Origin: CAYXDO01 sp964463485
GTDB taxonomy: Bacteria > Myxococcota > Kuafuiibacteriia > Kuafuiibacteriales > Kuafuiibacteriaceae
Assembly (NCBI GenBank): GCA_964463485.1
Contig: CAYXDO010000038.1
Location: 1-64,000, forward strand
Reading direction: 5' to 3'
Length of the DNA: 64,000 nucleotides
Made by a program: the position numbers and the translations under genes. Every line of letters starts with the position of its first letter. The stretch's first letter is position 1. Under the pieces are notes generated by a model. It did no database searches. It was given only the letters and a program-made list of their open reading frames with translations, and was not told the DNA's origin. Positions 32,589 through 40,973 of this stretch are shown piece by piece.

Positions 32589-35500
32589 GTGGACACGCGC
32601 GAGCTCAGGGCCGCGACGCCGGAAAAAACGGTGCGTCTTGGACGCTACACCGTAGTGGGTTTGCTCGGCGTCGGCGGCATGGGCGACGTGTACGAGGCCA
32701 TCGATGAAGAGCACGGCACTCGGGTGGCGCTCAAGACGTTGCGAAAGCTCGACCCCGATCGGCTGCTGCTCTTCAAGAACGAATTCAGGGCGGTCGCCGG
32801 TCTCTTTCACAAGAACCTCGTTCCCCTCTACGAGCTGAGTTACCACGACGGGGATTGGTTCTTCACCATGGAGCGGGTCGAAGGAGTGCCCCTCCCGGTC
32901 TGGCTTCGCCGTCCTGCCGGAGCCTTGGCCGAGTCATCCCCGGCGGCGAGCTCGGAGGGCTCGACGATCTTGCCGCCCGGCGAAGAGCTCGAATCGGTTC
33001 GGACTGCGCCGGCGCGACCGCGAGCGTTGTCCTCTCCGGGTCTGATGGCTCCGGAGGGTGGTGCGGTGGCGAGCCCGGCCTGTCATTTGGGCCGACTCAT
33101 TCCGGCCCTCGCCCAGCTGCTCGACGCCCTCGAGTACCTTCACGTGCACGGGGTCGTCCACCAAGACCTGAAACCGAGCAATGTTCTGGTCGAGGGAAAC
33201 GGCGTCGTGAGGCTGCTCGATTTCGGGCTGATCACCGCGATAGGTCAGTATATGAAGCTCCGTCGGGAGAGCACGATCGTCGGGACGCCGGCGTACATGT
33301 CGCCGGAGCAGTGGGCGGGCAAGCCGGCCACGCCCGCTTCGGACCTCTTCTCACTCGGCTGCATCATGTTTCAGAGCCTGACCGGTCAGTTTCCGTTTCC
33401 TGAGCGAGCCGCGCACGTGTCGGAACCTCCGCGGGTGGAGCGATGGGTATCGGGTGTGCCTCGCGCGCTCTCGGAGATTTGCTTCAGACTCATGTCGGCC
33501 AGTCCGGAGCAGCGACCGACGATCGCGGAGGTGCGGGCGGCGCTTGGTCTGGGCGCCGGTGTCTCGGTCGAGTTGCCGTCCACTCGTTTCGTGGGGCGTA
33601 CTCGGGAGCTCGAGACGCTTCGCCATGCCACGCAGAGGGTTCGGGAGGGTGGGACTCGAATCGTGTTGGTCTCGGGTCTATCTGGCGTGGGGAAGTCGGC
33701 CTTGGTGCGGAGCTTTTTCTCGGAGCTTCGAGGCGAGGGCGCTCCTCTGATCTTGCGAGGGCGCTGCTACGAGCGCGAGTCGGTGCCCTACAAAGCCTTC
33801 GACGGTATGATCGACGAGCTTGCGGTGCGGCTCTCGCGTTACACGGTGGAGGAGCGTGCGACGGTGCTCCCCTTGTGGTTCAGCGAGTTGGCGAAGGTCT
33901 TTCCGGTGCTCTCGAGGATCCCGTCCGACGGTCCCGCGTCGGGAACCACGTCGGCGATGGAGCTCCGGCGGCGTGTTTTGGACGGGCTTCGTGAGCTTCT
34001 CGCCCGCATGGCTTCGAAGCATCCGTTGGTGTTGGAGATCGACGATCTTCAATGGGCTGACGACGACAGCGTGGCGCTGTTGACGAAGGTGCTCGAGTCG
34101 CCACCGGCCGGCCTTTTGTTGGTGTTGGCATTTCGGCCCGAGGAGGTCCTCGGCAATCCGAGAGTCGCTCGATATTTGGAGTCCGTGGCGCGGGTCGCGT
34201 CGGAGTGGGTGGACTCGATCTCGATGGGTCCGCTCGATCCAGACGACTCGGTGGAGCTTGCGCGGCACACTTTGATTTCGCTCGGGCTGGACGCCGGGCC
34301 CGCCGCGTCGATCGCCGAGGAGTCTGGCGGGATTCCGTTCTTCTTGGAGGAGCTGGCGCGCTCGGTGGCGCAGCAGGGGAGCGGCGCGAGCACTCACCTT
34401 GGATTGGACCGCGCGTTCATCGAGCGCGTTCGGGCGTTGCCGGAGTCGGAGCGTTCGCTCGTCGAGGTGCTTTCGGTGGCGAACAATCCGGTCCCCTTGT
34501 GGGCGGCCTGTAAAGCGGCGGGTCTCGAGGGGGGAGCGTTGGCGGCGCTCACCGCGGTCCACCGTGGTCATTTCATTCAGTCCGCTGGCGTCCGGGCCGA
34601 AGACCGAGTTGCCATCTACCACGACCGAATGCGCGAGTCGGTGATTGCGAACCTATCGCCCGAGCGTACGCGGGAGCATCACCTCGCGCTCGGCCGAGCG
34701 CTTTCAGTTCGGCCCGAGATCGACGCCTTCGCCTTCGACGCGGTTCGTCACCTCGGCGCCGCGGCATCTCTCGTGACTGACCCGACGGAGCGCCTGGCGA
34801 GCGCGCGCCTGCACCTCGTGGCGGGCCGTCAGGCGAGGCGTGCGGCGGCCTTTCCGCTCGCGTTTCGGTGTTTCGAAGGCGGAATCTCGTTCCTGCCCAA
34901 AGATGCCTGGCAGACCCAGTACGAGCTCTGTTTGGGCCTTCACGTGGGTGCCGCCGAGGCGGCGTATCTGAGTAACGAATGGGTCTCCATGGAGCGTCGA
35001 GTCTCCGAGGTCAAGGCGAGCGCGCGGACGCTCCTCGACCAACTCATCGCTTGGGAGGTGGAGCTCGATGCGCGGGCGGGCCGCCACGAATATCCGGCCG
35101 CGATCGACGCAGGTCTCGAAGTGCTCAGGCTGCTCGGCGTCGAGCTGCCCAGAGATCCGACTCAGGCCGAAGTGCTGTCCGCGTTCTCGAAGACGCTCGC
35201 CGGGCTCACCGCGATTCGGCCGGAGGGGCTCGCCGCGATGCCTGACGCGGACGACCCCGAGGTGGTTGCAGCCATGCGGATCCAGGTTCGCCTGAGCCCA
35301 GCCGCATACTTCGCCAAACCTGCGTTGCTGGCGTTGATCGCCTGCAATCTCGTCACCACCTCGATCGAGCGAGGGCTCTCTCCAGCGACTCCCAACGCGC
35401 TCGCCATTTTCGGAATCATTCTCAACACGGCCGACATGTTTCCTATCTCGCACCAATGGGGCGAGCTCGCGATCAAACTCATAGACCGTTGGGAGGACCG

Positions 35501-36419
35501 CAGCCTGGAGGCGGCGACTCGTCACGTCGTCTACAACTTGCTACTCACCTGGCTGAACCCGCTCCCTTCTGTCTTGGCCTCGTCGCGGGAGGTCTTCGAG
35601 ATCGGTCGACGCACGGGAGACCTCGAGTACGCATCGTACGCCGCGCACACTTACGTCTATTTGGCGCTCTATTGTGGACGGCCGCTCGAGCCGCTGCTGG
35701 AGGAGGCCTTGATGCTGGGCCGGCAGATGCGCGCGCTCGGTCAAATCAACGCGGTCCACGTCCACGAGCCCTTCGAGCAGCTGCTCAAGTGTCTGACCGG
35801 TGTCAAAGACAGTCCTTCGAACCTGGATGACGCTGAATTCAACGAGGCCCGCCTGTTGGCAGCGGCCGAAGCCGAAGGGTCGCGCAGCGGGATCTTCATC
35901 CTTCGGAAGGTGATGGGGATGGCCCGGTTCTATTTCGGGCGAGCGCGAGAGGCATCCGCGTTGCTCGAGTCGGCACGACCTTACATGGACGCGGCGCCCT
36001 CCTGCTGGTTGATACCGATTTTTCACCAATTCGCGGCGTTGTCCGCGTGCGGTGCGTGGAGTGAGTTGGGCGAGGAGGAGCGGCGGACGATTCGCCCCAA
36101 GATCGATGAGAGCCTCCTGGCCTTGCAGAGGCTCGCGAAGCATGCGCCCTTCAATTTCGCCCACCGAGTGAGCTTGATCGAAGGGGAGCTGTGCAGAATT
36201 GCGGGCGACCACGAGGGAGCGCTCCTTCGTTTTCGCCGATCGATCGACGAAGCAGCCGAGATTGGCTGGGTGAGTGACATCGCGATGGGCCACGAGTTGA
36301 TCGAACGTACTCTCCGTCTCTTGGGCCAGGACTCCGAAGCCGCAAGTCACCGCTCAGCCGCGCGCGACCTTCATTTGGCGTGGGGTGCTCGATCGCTGGC
36401 CGATCGACTCGCACGGTGA
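32589..36419 (+). CDS. PknK-type fusion: Ser/Thr kinase, AAA ATPase, helical repeats
   Basis: A 1,276-residue cytoplasmic protein. Residues ~17-320 are a Hanks kinase (GVGGMGDVYEA, Lys in VALKTLRK, DFG in LLDFGLI, SPEQW) with a ~75-residue insert between lobes. The catalytic loop reads HQDLKPSN rather than HRD. Residues ~335-620 are an AAA/MalT-like ATPase (Walker A GLSGVGKSAL near 362, Walker B VLEIDDLQWAD near 480). The rest is a TPR-like helical array of ~600 residues. Family members sense signals and phosphorylate partner regulators. The gene appears monocistronic. Confidence 0.88.
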   Translation: MDTRELRAATPEKTVRLGRYTVVGLLGVGGMGDVYEAIDEEHGTRVALKTLRKLDPDRLLLFKNEFRAVAGLFHKNLVPLYELSYHDGDWFFTMERVEGVPLPVWLRRPAGALAESSPAASSEGSTILPPGEELESVRTAPARPRALSSPGLMAPEGGAVASPACHLGRLIPALAQLLDALEYLHVHGVVHQDLKPSNVLVEGNGVVRLLDFGLITAIGQYMKLRRESTIVGTPAYMSPEQWAGKPATPASDLFSLGCIMFQSLTGQFPFPERAAHVSEPPRVERWVSGVPRALSEICFRLMSASPEQRPTIAEVRAALGLGAGVSVELPSTRFVGRTRELETLRHATQRVREGGTRIVLVSGLSGVGKSALVRSFFSELRGEGAPLILRGRCYERESVPYKAFDGMIDELAVRLSRYTVEERATVLPLWFSELAKVFPVLSRIPSDGPASGTTSAMELRRRVLDGLRELLARMASKHPLVLEIDDLQWADDDSVALLTKVLESPPAGLLLVLAFRPEEVLGNPRVARYLESVARVASEWVDSISMGPLDPDDSVELARHTLISLGLDAGPAASIAEESGGIPFFLEELARSVAQQGSGASTHLGLDRAFIERVRALPESERSLVEVLSVANNPVPLWAACKAAGLEGGALAALTAVHRGHFIQSAGVRAEDRVAIYHDRMRESVIANLSPERTREHHLALGRALSVRPEIDAFAFDAVRHLGAAASLVTDPTERLASARLHLVAGRQARRAAAFPLAFRCFEGGISFLPKDAWQTQYELCLGLHVGAAEAAYLSNEWVSMERRVSEVKASARTLLDQLIAWEVELDARAGRHEYPAAIDAGLEVLRLLGVELPRDPTQAEVLSAFSKTLAGLTAIRPEGLAAMPDADDPEVVAAMRIQVRLSPAAYFAKPALLALIACNLVTTSIERGLSPATPNALAIFGIILNTADMFPISHQWGELAIKLIDRWEDRSLEAATRHVVYNLLLTWLNPLPSVLASSREVFEIGRRTGDLEYASYAAHTYVYLALYCGRPLEPLLEEALMLGRQMRALGQINAVHVHEPFEQLLKCLTGVKDSPSNLDDAEFNEARLLAAAEAEGSRSGIFILRKVMGMARFYFGRAREASALLESARPYMDAAPSCWLIPIFHQFAALSACGAWSELGEEERRTIRPKIDESLLALQRLAKHAPFNFAHRVSLIEGELCRIAGDHEGALLRFRRSIDEAAEIGWVSDIAMGHELIERTLRLLGQDSEAASHRSAARDLHLAWGARSLADRLAR

Positions 36420-36432
36420 CTTCGGCGCGCAG

Positions 36433-37536
36433 CTAGACGTCGCCTTTTCGGACCGACCAGATGAACCCGTCGCACCAGTAGTGCGCGGCGCCCACGACCA
36501 AGATGAAGATCACGCCGATCTTGGTCTGCCAGTTCGCCGCGACGAACAGTCCGAGGCCAAACGACGTGCCGAGGATCAGCACCCACGGAAGCACGACGCC
36601 GAGCCTGCTCCCCTCCATCTTGAGCCTCCGGGAGAGATTCGGCTGCTCCGACCACCCGAGGAAGGCCAAGTATTGCGTGGCGTGAAATGACTCGGAGATG
36701 AGGTACGCCTGATCGAAAGTGTTGAACCCAAACGACAACACCGTCGTGGTGGTCAGCGACACGTACAGCAGAACTTTGTTCCAGGAGACCTTGTATCCTG
36801 CGCGGGCCCGTCGGGCATACGCGGCCACGTAAAGGATCAAGTAGATTCCTCCCACGACGGTGAGTGCGGTCGCGATCTCGCGCCCGTACCACACGAAACC
36901 TTCGAGGACCCGAGTGCCTCCGGCGTTCGTGAAGCCGTCCGCCAGCCTGAAAGGGCTCAAGTACCAAAAGACGTTGAGTCCTCCGAACAGAGGTCCCGCG
37001 TACACCAATACCGCCAGACCCTTGTCCCACCAACGGCCGAACGAGACGTCATTACCGATGCGCGCGTCGTAAATGCGCCCGAAGCCGAAGGTTTGAAGCG
37101 CCGAGTGCCAGATGTCGAACAAGATGACCAGGATTGGAAAGACCATCCAGGCCGCGTCCCAAAAGCCAAGAATCACCGCAACGATGAGTGGCCCGATGGT
37201 CGTGCGCGAGAGGCGAGCTCGAAAGAAGTGGCCGTTCAGGTGCGAACGGAAGACCGTCGAAAACAGGTGCGCGAACATCAGCGCCACCACGAAAGTCTCC
37301 GTGAGCCGCAGCGGGCGGCCGAAGACCGGGAACGTCGCCGAGCCGCCCTCGAGCGCGGCTACGAGCCCCCCGAGGAGGAGCCAAATCACGGGTGTCCAGA
37401 TGATCAGCAAGTGATCGAACCACGGACCCACGATGTAGCCGGAGACCGCCGGTGCTCGCGCCAAGTACTCCGTGTCTTGGGCGGAGACGAGCTCGAGGGG
37501 CGCTCCGTTCTGCTCGGCCGCGAGCGGCGCGCTCAT
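36433..37536 (-). CDS. Multipass membrane protein, unknown
   Basis: A 367-residue protein with about eight membrane segments. His, Trp and Asp residues recur near the membrane: PWFDHLLIIWTPVIW, FAHLFSTVFRSHLNGH, DIWHSALQTFGFGR, FHATQYLAFLGW and HYWCDGFIWSVRK. Such clusters could bind a metal or haem, or form an active site, as in some desaturase-like or heme-copper proteins, but I cannot place it in a named family. It is convergent with the PknK gene (12-base gap) and divergent from the radical SAM gene, with which it may be functionally linked. Confidence 0.65.
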   Translation of the reverse strand: MSAPLAAEQNGAPLELVSAQDTEYLARAPAVSGYIVGPWFDHLLIIWTPVIWLLLGGLVAALEGGSATFPVFGRPLRLTETFVVALMFAHLFSTVFRSHLNGHFFRARLSRTTIGPLIVAVILGFWDAAWMVFPILVILFDIWHSALQTFGFGRIYDARIGNDVSFGRWWDKGLAVLVYAGPLFGGLNVFWYLSPFRLADGFTNAGGTRVLEGFVWYGREIATALTVVGGIYLILYVAAYARRARAGYKVSWNKVLLYVSLTTTTVLSFGFNTFDQAYLISESFHATQYLAFLGWSEQPNLSRRLKMEGSRLGVVLPWVLILGTSFGLGLFVAANWQTKIGVIFILVVGAAHYWCDGFIWSVRKGDV

Positions 37537-37648
37537 GAGTCATCGTCCAGATCCCCTCCCGAACTGTCAACCCGGCCGCAGGCTTTGCACCCGGCGACGA
37601 GTTGTCGCATGCGCGGGCGTGTCGCTGCGCTCAGGAATCAACCTGAAT

Positions 37649-37662
37649 TTGACCAGGGTCAA
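37649..37662. promoter_or_regulatory. Inverted repeat TTGACC-AG-GGTCAA
   Basis: Two exact 6-base arms around 2 bases, in the 188-base divergent region, 62 bases before the radical SAM start. It is a possible regulator site serving one or both genes. No matching -10 box is obvious. Confidence 0.35.
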
Positions 37663-37724
37663 GAAACCCATCGGAAAGCCATCTACAGTCGTGGTGCCCG
37701 CGGTAGCTCGGGCAGGAGGACTCG

Positions 37725-39506
37725 ATGAACCGGGTGTTGTTGACGAGTGTATTTCGTCCCATCAAGAACGCGGCGCAGGAGGAGGTCTGTGGGGCGGAGC
37801 TCTTTCACTCGCTCATCACGCGTGCGCAGGGGCCTTTCAGCTTGCGGCAGGTGATCCGGTGCTGGTCGCTGGACTACCTCGCGGAGAACATCGAGGCGCC
37901 CACGGTCGTGCTTCACTATCCCACGCCGCAGGAGCTCGCCGAGGAGCTCGACCGCCTCCAACCGACTCACGTCGGCATCAACTTCGTGGTCTCGACGTTC
38001 GGCGACATCCCGGAGATGTGTCAACTGATCCGCAAGCACGCGCCGGCCGCGAAGATCATCCTGGGTGGCTACGGGACGGTGCTGCCCGACGAGGTGCTGA
38101 CGCCTCACTCCGACTTGATCTGCAAAGAGGAGGGTATTGGTTTTCTTCGCCGGGTCCTCGATGAGCAGCAGGATCGACCGATCGTGGCGCCGCACGCGCC
38201 GATCTCCGCGCCTCGCCTCTTGTCGCTCCAGCCGAAATCGGTAGTGGGGCACGTCACCGCGGGTCTGGGTTGTCCGAACGGGTGTGACTTCTGCTCGACT
38301 TCTCATTTCTTCAATCGCCAGTACGTGAAGTTTCTGAGCACGGGGCGCGAGATCTACGACGCGCTCTTGGCGACGCGAGCGCGGGCCCAGCGGGACGGCG
38401 TCGAGATGGGTTCGTTCATTCTGGTCGACGAGGACTTCTTCCTCCAGAAGCGAAGGGCGCGGGAGTTCTTGGACTGCATGCGCGAGGGCGGGGAGCCGCT
38501 CTCCATCATGGGTTTCGGGAGCGTTCGCGGGATCTCCGGGTTCGAGGCCAAGGAGGTCGCGGAGATGGGTTTCGAGCTGATTTGGAATGGGTATGAGGGT
38601 GCGCGTTCAGGATATCCCAAGCTCGAAGGGAAGCCCGTGCGTGAGCTCTATCGCGGGTTGAGTGAGGTCGGCTGCGGAGTCATCGCGTCGATGATCATCG
38701 GCTTTCCTTACCAAGACGCGGCGGTGGTTCGGCAGGAGCTGGACGAGCTGCTATCGATGGAGCCGGGGATGTTCCAATGCCTGATTCGCTTCGCCTTCCC
38801 GGGGACGCCGCTTCACGACGAGGTGGTGAAGCAAGGGTCGTATCGCAAGGAGCTCAAGGGTCGGATGGACCTGCGAACTTACGATGGGTTTTCGATGCAC
38901 TTCGATCACCCGAAATTCAAGGACCGGGCGGAGCTCGAAGCCCTGCAAGAGGAGGCTTACAAGGCTGACTTCGAGCGACTGGGCCCGAGCATCATGCGGT
39001 TGGCGCGGGTGTGGCTGACCGGTCATTTGAACCTCAAGGATGACCCGAGCCCGCTGTTGCGGCGGAGGGCCGAGGTGCTGCGAACCCGATCCCGCGGCGC
39101 CCTTCCGGTGCTCACCACGATCAAGCGATTCGCTCCCTCGGAGAGAGTCCAGGAGGCCGCGGAGCGACTGCGAAGCGATCTCCTCAGGTACACGGGCGCG
39201 ATGTCCGCGGCCGAGCGAGCGACGGAGGCAGCGGCGCCAGCGCTTTACAAGGTCACGGAGACGATGCTCGAGAGCGGCATTTTGCAGCAGCCTGGGTTGC
39301 TGCGGGTGACGCATCGCATGGCGGACTCGGAGGCGACTCAGCACACGCGAAACGTCTTCAGCCTGCAGAGCGGGTTCGGCGGGGGCCTGCTCGGCGCGCT
39401 GGGCAGCGATGTGGCGAGGAAGGTTCTGCCTCAGCATGACGTCCAACCGGTCTACTCCCTCGACGTGCTGAACCGGAGGGCGCTCGAAGCCGCGCAGAAG
39501 GAGTGA
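37725..39506 (+). CDS. B12-binding-type radical SAM enzyme
   Basis: A 593-residue protein. The N-terminal ~150 residues look like a cobalamin-binding Rossmann domain (ELDRLQPTHVGINFVVSTFGDI, KIILGGYGTVLPDE), though without a clear DxHxxG His. The radical SAM core carries CPNGCDFC (three Cys at about 183-190) for the 4Fe-4S cluster that splits SAM, followed by DEDFF and SMIIGFPYQ strands. The last ~170 residues are helical and specific to this type. An AGGAGG ribosome site at 37714 fixes the ATG. It overlaps the next lipoprotein by GTGA. The substrate is unknown. Confidence 0.87.
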   Translation: MNRVLLTSVFRPIKNAAQEEVCGAELFHSLITRAQGPFSLRQVIRCWSLDYLAENIEAPTVVLHYPTPQELAEELDRLQPTHVGINFVVSTFGDIPEMCQLIRKHAPAAKIILGGYGTVLPDEVLTPHSDLICKEEGIGFLRRVLDEQQDRPIVAPHAPISAPRLLSLQPKSVVGHVTAGLGCPNGCDFCSTSHFFNRQYVKFLSTGREIYDALLATRARAQRDGVEMGSFILVDEDFFLQKRRAREFLDCMREGGEPLSIMGFGSVRGISGFEAKEVAEMGFELIWNGYEGARSGYPKLEGKPVRELYRGLSEVGCGVIASMIIGFPYQDAAVVRQELDELLSMEPGMFQCLIRFAFPGTPLHDEVVKQGSYRKELKGRMDLRTYDGFSMHFDHPKFKDRAELEALQEEAYKADFERLGPSIMRLARVWLTGHLNLKDDPSPLLRRRAEVLRTRSRGALPVLTTIKRFAPSERVQEAAERLRSDLLRYTGAMSAAERATEAAAPALYKVTETMLESGILQQPGLLRVTHRMADSEATQHTRNVFSLQSGFGGGLLGALGSDVARKVLPQHDVQPVYSLDVLNRRALEAAQKE

Positions 39507-40051
39507 GTCGAGTCAGCCAGTCGAGATCCGAGGTGCTGAGGCGCCTCGGATGTGGGCTCGTCGGCCTCTTTGCCGGATGTGTCGGCCCGGACGCGTCGCC
39601 CGACGACGGCGAGATGGACAAGTATCTGCGGCTCGCGCTGGCTGTGCCTAGACCGAACTATCCCAGTCGATTGGAGCTCAAAGAGCCTGGCGGCCTCGGC
39701 GCGGTGACTTACCTCGGATTCGACCTCGAACCGCCCGGCGCGCTTCGCCCCGGCGTCTCGATCCGAGTGACTCACTACCTCAGGGTCGAGCGTCCTTTTT
39801 CCACTTCCGGTCAATTGTGGGTACGCCTCGAGGATTCCGAGAAGGGTCCCGTCTTCACTGGGAGTCACACTCCGGTCGAAGGGCGAGTGCCGATGTCCAA
39901 GTGGCAGAGTGGCCAGGTCTGGGCCGACACCCACAGGATCGAGGTGCCATCGGGGACAGTCGCCGATCTCGAGATGTCGGTGGCGCTGGTGAGCTCGAGC
40001 AGCGTTCCCTCGGGATCGGCAAGGGTGGGGCGACTTCGGGTCGGGAAATAA
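39503..40051 (+). CDS. Lipoprotein, unknown
   Basis: A 182-residue lipoprotein starting with GTG inside the radical SAM stop (GTGA overlap), so it is translationally coupled. The signal ends LFAGCVG. The mature part is a beta-sandwich-like domain (YLGFDLEPPGALRPGVSIRV, LWVRLEDSEKGPVF, THRIEVPSG). It may be a periplasmic carbohydrate- or lipid-binding partner of the pathway. It converges on the beta-helix lipoprotein gene with an 8-base gap. Confidence 0.68.
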   Translation: MSRVSQSRSEVLRRLGCGLVGLFAGCVGPDASPDDGEMDKYLRLALAVPRPNYPSRLELKEPGGLGAVTYLGFDLEPPGALRPGVSIRVTHYLRVERPFSTSGQLWVRLEDSEKGPVFTGSHTPVEGRVPMSKWQSGQVWADTHRIEVPSGTVADLEMSVALVSSSSVPSGSARVGRLRVGK

Positions 40052-40059
40052 TCATCCAG

Positions 40060-40935
40060 TCAGTTAGAGCAACTCAGGGCGGCGCCGGTCTCGGACTCGT
40101 CGACGAACCGATCTTCGTCTTGGTCGCGAAAGGCGTGATTATCTGAGCAGACCGCGTTGTGCCCGCTGATTTTCCAGTTCGAAGCGACTCGGTTGCTGAT
40201 CAGGATGGCGTTATTCCCGGTCACCTCGAGGTTTCCAAAGATGTCGTTGCCGGCGAGGAGCACGTTGTTCGACCCCACCTGGACGTTGCCTTCGACGACG
40301 GACAGGACCATCGCGCCGGTGTTCAGGCCAAACTCGACGTTCCCCTTCACCCGCACGCCGCGTATTCGGGCGTTGTTGCCGGCGATGGTGAGGTTGCCTT
40401 CGATGATGCTGTTGTCGGGTCCGTTGCCGTAGAGAGTGACGTTGTTGGCGTCGATTTGTACGTTCCCGGGGACTGGTTTTCCGTCCGTGGATGGGTCAAA
40501 AGTGAGCACCGAGCCATTCTTCGTCTGCGGCACGTCGATGGATCCGTCCGAGGTCCCGTCGATGACGATGCTCGGACCGGAGTCTCCGTCCGTGTCTTCG
40601 TAACAGACGACCTCCACGACTTGGCTGCCGTTACGAATGACATCGACAGGGCCGCTGTCGGTCGAGCAGTATTTCCCGTCCCGGTTAATCGGAACACACT
40701 CGTCTGGGCCGAGTTGGAGGCAGCCCTCCGCCGTGGTCGGGCCGGTCGCTACGAGGCCGGGCTCGGGCCCGTTCTCTGCGCTTCCGATGACGGTGACTTC
40801 GCCGTCGGCCCAGGGCTGATACGGTTGGTTTCGAAGCGCGACGGTTTCTTCCTCGCCGCAGCCTAGCGGTATGAAGGCGAGGCTTGCGAGTGAGAGCACT
40901 CGGGCCATCGAAGCCGGGACTACTCGGTCGATCAT
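40060..40935 (-). CDS. Beta-helix lipoprotein
   Basis: A 291-residue lipoprotein with a signal ending IPLGCGE; the internal ATG (MARVLSLASLAF) is an alternative start. From about residue 155 the sequence repeats GN(V/L)xIxxNNxxIxGN-like units (VQIDANNVTLYGNG, LTIAGNNARIRGV, VQVGSNNVLLAGND, LEVTGNNAILISN). This is typical of a right-handed parallel beta-helix with Asn ladders. It has no polysaccharide-lyase active-site motif. The N-terminal part has Cys pairs. It is a surface or periplasmic structural protein. Confidence 0.72.
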   Translation of the reverse strand: MIDRVVPASMARVLSLASLAFIPLGCGEEETVALRNQPYQPWADGEVTVIGSAENGPEPGLVATGPTTAEGCLQLGPDECVPINRDGKYCSTDSGPVDVIRNGSQVVEVVCYEDTDGDSGPSIVIDGTSDGSIDVPQTKNGSVLTFDPSTDGKPVPGNVQIDANNVTLYGNGPDNSIIEGNLTIAGNNARIRGVRVKGNVEFGLNTGAMVLSVVEGNVQVGSNNVLLAGNDIFGNLEVTGNNAILISNRVASNWKISGHNAVCSDNHAFRDQDEDRFVDESETGAALSCSN

Positions 40936-40973
40936 GAAAGGAGTCTAGACGAAGGGCCGCGGAAATCCGAGGC

